Assembly: GCA_002343455.1 (NCBI GenBank)
Contig: DDSR01000093.1
Coordinates: 1 to 20,193 of the forward strand
DNA from: Deltaproteobacteria bacterium UBA2385
Lineage (GTDB): Bacteria; Myxococcota_A; UBA796; UBA2385
DNA length: 20,193 bases
Reading direction: 5' to 3'
Below the pieces are notes generated by a model. The model ran no database searches and was not told the origin of the DNA. It was given only the letters and a program-made list of their open reading frames with translations. Both the position numbers and the translations under genes were made by a program. The number at the start of each line of letters is the position of its first letter. Positions within the stretch are counted from its first letter, which is position 1. Below, piece by piece: positions 6,061-13,100 of this stretch.

Positions 6061-6951
6061 TCAGGCGGCTTCCAGGGACCGCCGAAGGTGCCGGAGGGCC
6101 TGGTGTTTGAGCTGTCGCACTCGCTCGCCGCTCACGCCAAGCTCCTCGCCGAGGGAACGGTGGGAGTCCGGCCGGCGGGCGTCCTTGTAGCGCCGGGAGA
6201 GGATCATGCGGTGTCGCTCATTCAGCCCGGTCCGTTGGAGTGCGCGGCGGAGCTGTGCCGCCAGGTGACGGCGGACAAGCTGGTCATGGGGGCTCGGCGT
6301 GTCGCACGGCACCGTGTCGGCCCAGGTGCGGCCATCTCCGCGCTCCTGCTCCAGGGAGACGGCGTCTCGCACCGCGGCGAGGCTGCTCAGCCGGCGACGC
6401 ACAGAGCCCTTGGCGGCTGCGCTGCGCCCGCGGCCCAAGGCCCACATGTCCTGCCGAGCGGAGCGGGGCAGGCGCATGGCTTGGCCCAGGGTTCCCGCCA
6501 GCTCACCGAGGGCAGACCGGATCCACGGGCGTGCGTAGGTGCCGAAGCGGCTGCCGCGACCGAGCTCGAAGCAACCCGAGGCCTCCCAACAGCCCAGCAC
6601 ACCGGCCTGGTACAGATCTGCGTCAGCGATGCCGGCGTGGCTCCGCCTGCGAACCTGGTATCGAACCTGGTCGAGAGCAGAGAGCGCCAGCCGCCAGCGC
6701 AGGGTGCTCGCGTGCTCCCACAGCGCAGCGACGTCTTCGTCTTCCGCCGTCCATGCCCGGTGTCCGTCGATGAGGCGTGTGCGCTCATCACGGCTGGCCC
6801 CTCGGAGCCTGGTCGACAACGCGGGGTCGGTGCACTCGGCGAGGCGTTCCAGGAGCACATCCTCGGCGTGTACCAGCTGACGGCAGAGCTCGCGCTCCTC
6901 CTGGAGGCTCAGCTGTGCGCTCAGGTCCTCGCTCATCAAGATCTTCGACAT
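6061..6951 (-). CDS. Sigma-70 family RNA polymerase sigma factor
   Basis: The protein has 296 residues. Region 2 is recognisable: DLYQAGVLGCWEA (about 112-124) and RFGTYARPWIRSAL (about 135-148), the core-binding and -10 recognition helices. Region 3 begins at MRLPRSAR (about 159-166). Region 4 is at about 230-291 (LNERHRMILSRRYKD, SHRSLGEELGVSGERVRQLK), the -35-binding helix-turn-helix. It is thus an alternative sigma factor with regions 2, 3 and 4, of SigB/RpoH-like size, not a two-domain ECF factor. The ~100 residues before region 2 do not resemble the usual region 1.2. The start ATG at 6951 has GGAG five bases upstream, and MSEDLS five codons later is an alternative. The target promoters are unknown. 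It lies beside an MscS channel and stress-type membrane proteins and may direct a stress regulon. No anti-sigma gene is adjacent. Confidence 0.88.
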   Translation of the reverse strand: MSKILMSEDLSAQLSLQEERELCRQLVHAEDVLLERLAECTDPALSTRLRGASRDERTRLIDGHRAWTAEDEDVAALWEHASTLRWRLALSALDQVRYQVRRRSHAGIADADLYQAGVLGCWEASGCFELGRGSRFGTYARPWIRSALGELAGTLGQAMRLPRSARQDMWALGRGRSAAAKGSVRRRLSSLAAVRDAVSLEQERGDGRTWADTVPCDTPSPHDQLVRRHLAAQLRRALQRTGLNERHRMILSRRYKDARRPDSHRSLGEELGVSGERVRQLKHQALRHLRRSLEAA

Positions 6952-7125
6952 GCTGGCTCCGGATCAGGGGAGGCCAGGAGGCCGCCTGTGTGTTCTCCTT
7001 AGGTCATTGGCCCTCCGCAGTCTGCCGGCCCACGCCTGACGGCCCCATGAGGGAATCCCCCAGGGTTCGGGCTCACCAGAGCGCGAGCGGCCGTGCAGGG
7101 AGGGGTCGAAGCGTCGTAGGAAGGG

Positions 7126-7989
7126 CTACTTGGCGGCTTGGGCAACTTCCACCGGATCCTTGTGGTGCAGGACCAGCTGTTCGAAGGGGATCCCGATGTC
7201 GGCCTCGTTGAGGTCCGCGTAGATGGCGTCCGCCAGCAGCTGCGTTCCCCGCACATAGTCGTCGGGCTTGACCCAGAGCAGGACCTCGAAGTCCACGCTG
7301 CTGCCGCCGAAACCGGTCAGGCGTACTTCGGGCGCGGGCTGCTCCAGGCCAGGCTCGACCCGAGCGGCGGAGCGACCCAGGACCTTCCGGACGCGGCTCA
7401 GGTCGGAGCCGTACTCCACTCCCACGACCAGGCTGATCCGTCTTTCGCCTCGCCTTGTGCTGTTGGACATCACGTTGTCGGTGAGCTGCGCGTTGGGGAC
7501 CACGATGGAGTCGCCGTTGAAGCCGTCCAAGGTGGTGGCCCACAGGCCGATGTCCTTGACGACCCCGCTGACTCCGGCGACCTCGACGATGTCGTCGATC
7601 TTGAAGGGCCGGAAGACCAGCAGCACGATTCCGCTGGCGAAGTTGCCCAGGGTGCCCTTCAGGGCCAAGCCGATGGCCAGGCCCGCGGAGGCCAGGACCG
7701 TGAGCAGGCTGGTGGTGGCGATGCCCAGGCGGCCCAGAGCGCCCACCAGGGTCACTCCCAGCACCGCCCAGGACGCGGCAGTGCCGAGGAAGCGGGCCAG
7801 GGCCAGGTTGACCCCCGAGGCGCTCAGGGCGCGGGTGGTGGCCCGATCGGTCCACTTGCTGGCGAACCAGCCGATGGCCATGACCACCAAGGCCAGGAGG
7901 ATGTTGACGATGACGGGCCAGGCCAGCTCGAGGGCCTGGGTGATCACCGTGGGGTCATTCAGGAGCTGTTGAAGGGAGCTCTCTTCCAT
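7126..7989 (-). CDS. mscS: Small-conductance mechanosensitive channel (MscS)
   Basis: At 287 residues it is almost exactly the size of E. coli MscS. Three N-terminal membrane helices are seen at about residues 22-44, 65-85 and 92-118. The third, pore-lining helix has the Ala/Gly pattern LLTVLASAGLAIGLALKGTL and leads into GNFASGIVLLVFRPFKIDD, the family hallmark. The beta domain follows (VSGVVKDIGLWATTLDGFNG, then DSIVVPNAQL), and then a cytoplasmic alpha/beta domain. MscS channels form heptamers that open under membrane tension and release solutes during osmotic downshift. The ATG at 7989 is preceded only by a weak GGAT. The gene follows the CPBP protease gene on the same strand with a 134-bp gap that holds two inverted repeats, so it probably has its own promoter or a structured leader. 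Confidence 0.95.
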   Translation of the reverse strand: MEESSLQQLLNDPTVITQALELAWPVIVNILLALVVMAIGWFASKWTDRATTRALSASGVNLALARFLGTAASWAVLGVTLVGALGRLGIATTSLLTVLASAGLAIGLALKGTLGNFASGIVLLVFRPFKIDDIVEVAGVSGVVKDIGLWATTLDGFNGDSIVVPNAQLTDNVMSNSTRRGERRISLVVGVEYGSDLSRVRKVLGRSAARVEPGLEQPAPEVRLTGFGGSSVDFEVLLWVKPDDYVRGTQLLADAIYADLNEADIGIPFEQLVLHHKDPVEVAQAAK

Positions 7990-8015
7990 TTGTCATCCAG
8001 GGAGGGGGAGAACGT

Positions 8016-8083
8016 ACAGGGTGGTCCCTGTCCTTGGTCGGTCGGGCTGGCTTCACAAGCCCAAACATTGGCCACCACCCGAC
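8016..8083 (-). promoter_or_regulatory. Inverted repeats upstream of mscS
   Basis: Two symmetric elements lie in the 134-bp gap between the CPBP protease stop and the mscS start. ACAGGG-tggt-CCCTGT (8016-8031) has a perfect 6-bp arm and ends 27 bp before the mscS ATG. Further away, GTCGGG (8041-8046) pairs with CCCGAC (8078-8083) and encloses a small GGCTT-cac-AAGCC hairpin (8049-8061). They could be operators or a structured 5' leader of mscS. No T-tract supports a terminator. Confidence 0.35.
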
Positions 8084-8123
8084 GGCCATGAGAGGGCGCC
8101 CTCGACGGCGGCGCCTCGACCCC

Positions 8124-9011
8124 TCAGGCCTCCTCGACGGGCCGCCCCCGCTGCACGATCGCCACCCCCAGCGCGGTCACGGCCGCGGCTCCCACACCCG
8201 CGACACCGGCCACCCCGACCAGGAGATCCGAGCCGCCCAGGGTCACGAGATAGGCCAGTCCGCCCGCCGCGTTCAGGGTCCCGTGGACGATGGCCGCCCC
8301 CCAGACCGTGCCCGAGCGCAGGCGCACCCAGCTGTGCACCGGGCTGATCAGCACGCAGAACAGCGCGAAGAGGAAGACGCCCGGCACGGGGTGATCCGGG
8401 TAGTTGTGCCCGGCCAGGATCACCGGGGCGTGCCAGAACCCCCAGAGCAAGCCGGTGAGCAGGCTGCCCCGCCAGAAGCCAAGCGGCGCCAGCTCTCGCT
8501 GGAGGAAGCCGCGCCAGCCGAGCTCCTCGCCGAAGGCGGCCAGCGCGTTGATGGTCAGGCCTGCGGCGATGGCCTGAGGAATGGAGAGCAGAAAGGGATG
8601 AACCGGCAGGGCCTTCACCTGGGCCCGGACCTGGTCGTGTTGGTCGGCCGGGATCAGCGAGCCGAAGCGCTCCAGGACCGCCTCCGATCCGGTCAGGTCG
8701 AGGCTCGTCCCTGGAAGGAGGAGCCCCAGGCCGGTCGCCAGGAGCCCCACCGACAGGCCCGCCGCCGAGCCGACCAGCAGCCAGCGACTCAGGAGAGGTC
8801 GGGCGCCCAGACCCTCCCACCAGCCCCGACCGGACAGGCGATTGGCCACAAGGGCGCCCGCCGCCGGCGTGTACATCAGCAGCACCCCCAAGACCATGGC
8901 CGTGAGGCCCTCCCACGCCAATCCGCCGAGCTTCACTCCGATACCGAGGGCGATCGAGCCCCCATAGGCTAATGCCAGGAAGACAGCCAATCGCCACGGG
9001 TTCCGTGCCAT
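8124..9011 (-). CDS. CPBP (CAAX/Abi-type) intramembrane metalloprotease
   Basis: This 295-residue, strongly hydrophobic protein has at least six predicted membrane segments and the three CPBP catalytic motifs: GEELGWRGFL (Glu pair at about 162-163), GFWHAPV (His about 194) and HGTLNA (His about 243, Asn about 247). Members cleave substrates within the membrane, for example prenylated peptides or bacteriocin and signal precursors, and many have unknown targets. The chosen start is the ATG at 9011, preceded by GGGAG five bases upstream. A GTG at 9047 would add 12 residues and overlap the cysteine desulfurase stop. The gap from the desulfurase stop to this ATG is only 32 bp on the same strand, so the two are probably cotranscribed. 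The position is the one where mnmA often follows a cysteine desulfurase. Confidence 0.9.
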   Translation of the reverse strand: MARNPWRLAVFLALAYGGSIALGIGVKLGGLAWEGLTAMVLGVLLMYTPAAGALVANRLSGRGWWEGLGARPLLSRWLLVGSAAGLSVGLLATGLGLLLPGTSLDLTGSEAVLERFGSLIPADQHDQVRAQVKALPVHPFLLSIPQAIAAGLTINALAAFGEELGWRGFLQRELAPLGFWRGSLLTGLLWGFWHAPVILAGHNYPDHPVPGVFLFALFCVLISPVHSWVRLRSGTVWGAAIVHGTLNAAGGLAYLVTLGGSDLLVGVAGVAGVGAAAVTALGVAIVQRGRPVEEA

Positions 9012-9043
9012 CCGCGCTCCCGTCGTCGCTCTCCGCGCGGCCG

Positions 9044-10102
9044 TCACGCAGACCTCAAGCGTTCGAGCACGGCCTCCAGCACGGGGAGCACCTCCAGCAC
9101 GGGGGTCTCCCGCTGCCAGGAGAGGCGCACCGGCAGGCCGCGCAGGCCCATCGCCCGCAGCACATGGCTCTCCTCCGCCGCCCCTGAGGCGCAGGCCGCG
9201 CCGGTGCTGGCGCAGACCCCCTCCAGGTCGAGGGCCATCACGATCAGGTCGCCGGGCTGGTCGAACAGCAGCGCGCTGGTGTTGGGTAGCCGCGGCGCCC
9301 CCTCGCCCAGCACGGTCGCGCCGAGCTCCTTGGCGGCGGCCTCGAGCTGGCGCTGGAGCTCGTCCTCCAGCGGCCGGCAGAGGGTGGTGGCCACTCCGAA
9401 GCTGTGCACCAGCGGCACGGCGACGGTCCCCGCGCGATCCCCGCGCTCCTGGGGCCCGCCGCAGAGCAGGGGGGGAGGCAGGCGGGCCCCGATCAGGGCC
9501 CCGCAGCCCTTGGGGCCGCCGAGCTTGTGGGCGGAGAGGGTCAGCAGGTCCGCGGGGAGGTCGGCGCAGTCCAGGCGCCCGGGGAGCTGGGAGGCGTCGC
9601 AGTGAAAGGGGATCCCGCGCTCCCGACAGAGGCGGGCGAGCTCCGGCAGGGGCTGGAGCACCCCGGTCTCGTTGTTGGCCGCCATCACGCTGAGGACGGC
9701 GACACCGGGCCGGTCCAGGGCCTGCTCGACGGCGTCGAGCTCGATCACCCCGCGGGCGTCGACCGGGAGGCGCTCATCGGCCTGGCAGAGCACGCTGGGG
9801 TGCTCGACCGCGCTGCAGAGGACGCGCGCCGGGCCGCCGCCGCGCTCGACGGCCGCGCGACGCAGGCCCTGCAAGGCCCAGGCGTTGGCCTCGGTCGCCC
9901 CCGAGGTGAAGCGCACCTGCCGGGCCGGCCGACCCACCAAGGCGGCGACCCGCTCCCGGGCGTCCTCCACCGCGGCGGCGGCCTTGCGGCCGAGCTGGTG
10001 AGGGCTGTGGGGGTTGCCGGGGAGCTCGCTCAGCGCCCGGCAGAGCGCCTCCGCCGCCCCCGGCTCCATCGGCCGGGTGGCGTTGGCGTCCAGGTAGAGC
10101 AC
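9044..10102 (-). CDS. Cysteine desulfurase (NifS/IscS-like)
   Basis: This 352-residue PLP enzyme of aminotransferase class V removes sulfur from cysteine as an enzyme persulfide for Fe-S cluster assembly or tRNA thiolation. Landmarks are YLDANATRP at the N-terminus, FTSGATEANAWAL (about 65-77), EHPSVL with the PLP-stacking His (about 101), NNETGVLQP (143-151), the cofactor Asp in CDASQ (169) and the Schiff-base Lys in SAHKLGGPKG (193). The catalytic Cys is in GAACASGAAEESHVL (304), on the short loop typical of the NifS/IscS group. At 352 residues it is somewhat shorter than IscS (about 400). The start is a GTG at 10102, 13 bp after the TPR protein's stop, with no clear ribosome site, so coupling is likely. 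No iscU, iscA or mnmA is next to it; the downstream gene is a membrane protease. Confidence 0.94.
   Translation of the reverse strand: MLYLDANATRPMEPGAAEALCRALSELPGNPHSPHQLGRKAAAAVEDARERVAALVGRPARQVRFTSGATEANAWALQGLRRAAVERGGGPARVLCSAVEHPSVLCQADERLPVDARGVIELDAVEQALDRPGVAVLSVMAANNETGVLQPLPELARLCRERGIPFHCDASQLPGRLDCADLPADLLTLSAHKLGGPKGCGALIGARLPPPLLCGGPQERGDRAGTVAVPLVHSFGVATTLCRPLEDELQRQLEAAAKELGATVLGEGAPRLPNTSALLFDQPGDLIVMALDLEGVCASTGAACASGAAEESHVLRAMGLRGLPVRLSWQRETPVLEVLPVLEAVLERLRSA
9045..9126. repeat. Intact copy of the ~80-bp sequence duplicated at 681-752
   Basis: This is the 3' end of the cysteine desulfurase gene. It is repeated, in the same orientation and with a 12-bp deletion and a few other changes, at 681-752, some 8.3 kb away. 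Identity ends abruptly just past the shared TGA stop codon. Beyond it, this copy leads to the CPBP protease gene and the other to the mnmA fragment. Confidence 0.8.
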
Positions 10103-10115
10103 CGGGCCGGTCCGC

Positions 10116-13100
10116 TCAGAGATCGGCGTGCAGCCGCTGCGTCAGCACCTGGTGGACCTGCTCGACGCTGGAGTCGGCGCGCAGGCTGGCAACCAGGCTG
10201 ACGTCGACGGCGAGCGCCTCTTCCAGGGCCTTGCCCGAGGCGCCGCTGTCCCCGACGGAGCCGTGGGCGACCGCCTTGGCCAGCAGCAAGCCCGCCCGCA
10301 GGCCGGGCTCCACATCATCCAGGACCAGCCCCCGATCAGCCAGGCTGCCCGCCTCGGCCCAGTCCTGCCGCCGCAGGGCCAGCTCGGCCAGCCGAAGCAG
10401 GCTGTTGGGCTGCGCCGGGTTGAAGGCGAGGCTCTTCTCGTAGTGCTGAGCCGCCTTGTCGGGCAGGCTGAGCTTGGCGTCCAGGATGAAGCCCTTGGTC
10501 AGGTAGGCGTTGACGACGTCAGCGGGCTCCTGGGCGTGGTAGATGACGTTGTTGTAGACGTTGAGCAGGTTGTTCCAGTCCTTTCGCGCGAACAGAACGC
10601 CGGCCATGCCCTGCAGCGAGGGGATGTCGTTGCTCTTGAGCTCCAGGGCCCGCACGAAGCGCTTCTTTGCCTTGTCCAGGGCGCCCTGCCGCAGCTCGAT
10701 CGAGCCCAGGTTGGCGTAGGTCCGGCAGAGGCGCTCGGGCTCCGCCTGTCCGCCGATGAGCTGGAGGATCTGCCGGTAGATCTCGGCGGCCTCCTCCCAC
10801 TGCTCCCGGGCCATCAGGATCGGCCCCAGGGACTCCAGCGAGGGCAGGTGCGAGCCGTTGAACTTCAGGGCGCGGCGGAAGCGCTCCCCGGCCTCCTCCG
10901 TTCGGCCCTGCCGGGCCAGGGCCTCGCCCAGCCGGTAGCTGAAGAGCGCGGCGTCCATGCGGTCGTCGAAGTCGTCGAGATCGAGCTCGTCCTCCCAGTC
11001 GCCCATCGCCATCCAGGCCTCGACCGCTCCCGCGAGGTCGCCCTCCTCGAAGAGGAAGTCTCCCCGGAAGCGGAGCGCCTTGCGGTTGCTGGGGTCGTCC
11101 GCGAGCACCTCGGCGTAGGCCTCGGCCGCGCCCGCTCGATCGTGCAGGGTCTCCGCCCGCACCTCGGCGGCCCGCAGGAGCAGCGCCACCCGGTCCGCGC
11201 CGGTGGCGACCCGCGCCTGCCGGATCACCGTGTCGGCGACGCGGTCCCACTGCCCGCGGGAGCTGTGCAGGCGCTCGAGCATCTGGGCGGCGGGCAGGCT
11301 GGGCACCTCGGCCCGCGAGGCCGCGTCGAGCAGGCGGATGGCCTCGTCCTCGCGGTGCAGCTTCTCCAGCTGGACCCGACCGAGCTCGAAGAGGAGCGCG
11401 CTCTGCTCTTCGCCGTGCAGCTGCCGGACGCGCTGGGCGCCGTACTCGACGACCTGGCCCCAGGCGCTCTCGGCGCGGGCGAGGTCCAGCAGTCGGGACA
11501 GCGCCTCGGAGTCCTCGGGCGCGACCTCCAGCACCTTCCGCCAGCCGTCTCGGGCCACCGCGGCGTTGCCGATACGATCCTGCCAGGTCCGGGCGATCTC
11601 GCGGTAGCAGGCGGTCTGCTCCTCGCCTTCGAGCACGGTCGCCTCGCGGGCGAGGGCCCCGACGACGCCGGACCAGTCCTCGGCTCGGGTCGCGAGCTCC
11701 TTGAGCAGGTGCAGCGAGGGCAGGTCCCGGGGCTCGAAGTCCAGGGCGCGCAGCAGCGCCTCCCGCGCCTGGGTCGGGTCGTCCACCGCCAACCAGGCCT
11801 CGGCGATGCGCCGCTGGTAGCGCGCCGAGCTGGTCGGCTCGGTCGTGCCGGCCGCCAGCCCGCTGAGGTACTGGATGGCCAGCCGGGTCTCACCCCGGGC
11901 CCCGGCGATCCGGGCCAGGGCCTCCAGCACCTCGGCGTCCTCGGGGTTGGCCTCGTGGAGCTGGCGATACAGGTCCCAGGCCTCGTCGGACTCCGCGAGG
12001 TGCTCGGCCAGGATCCAGCGGCGACGGGCCTCGATCGACGCCCGCTCTTCGGGGCTGGTGGTCAGCTCCAGGCGCTGGCCGGTGGTCTCGAAGAGGCCCT
12101 TCCAGTCGCCCACCTCGGCCAGGGACTGCTCGCTGCGGGCCAGCCAGGCCAGCCGCTGGGCGGGGCTGACGGACTCGTCGGCGAGGAGCTCGCGGTAGCA
12201 GGCCACCGCCTCGGACTCGGCCTGGCACTCCTCGAAGGTCGAGGCGAGATCGGCCACCGCCGGGCTGCTGAGGCTGGCGAACAAGGCGCGCAGCCCCTCG
12301 ACGTCCTTGCGCTGCGCCAGGACCCGCCGCATGGCGTCGAAGGCCTTGCCGCGGACGGGCCGCGACTCGAAGGCGAGGCGGTAGTAGTGCAGGCCCTGGT
12401 CGAGCTCACCCTCGGCCTCGTTGAGGTGACCGGCCAGCAGGGCGTGCACCGCTGCCACGGGGCGGTCCGGGACGTTGTCGGCCAGCACACCATGGGCCTG
12501 GGCCAGCCCATCGCGTCGACCGGCGCGGGAGAGGCAGCGCTCCAAGCCCGCTGCGGCCTGCACATTCGTCGGGTCTTCGGCCAGCAGCTCGCCCCAGGTC
12601 CGGGCAGCCGCGGCGGGGTCCTCAATCCAGGTCTCCTGGATCCGTGCCAGCTCGACCCGGGCCTTGGTGTCGCCACGGGCGATCAGGGCCCGCTGGGCCT
12701 CTTCCCAGTAGTTGGCGCCCTCGGCCAGCGTCGCCAGGGCGAGGAGCGGACGATCGGCGCCCTCGGCGGCGATCACCTCGGAGACGGCGTTCATCGCCGT
12801 CACCACGTCGCCGGCTTCGACCGCGAGGTCCGCGATTCGGGCCGACACCTCGGCGCGGCCGGCGTCGTCGGTGGTCCCGAAGGCCACCCGCTGGTAGACC
12901 GCCACCTTGGCGTGGGCGTCCCCCGCGGCCATCGCGAGCTGACCCAGCGCGCGCAGCGCGGGGGCGAATTCGGCCTGGGCGTCGAGGATCTCTTCGAGCA
13001 CAGCCGTCGCCGAGGCCGCGCCTTGAGCCAGGTTGGCGGCGCGCGCGGCGCTGAGCAGGCGCCAGCTCCGGCGCTCGACGTCGACGGTCGCGTCGGCCTC

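Noticed and set aside
6004..7002. 332-codon plus-strand frame opposite the sigma factor
   Set aside because: No motifs, and it merely mirrors the sigma factor gene, whose regions 2 and 4 are clear.
6952..7125. Strong Shine-Dalgarno-like CTAAGGAG on the minus strand near 7000
   Set aside because: No start codon lies at a usable distance from it, and the sigma factor ATG is about 45 bases further on with its own GGAG.
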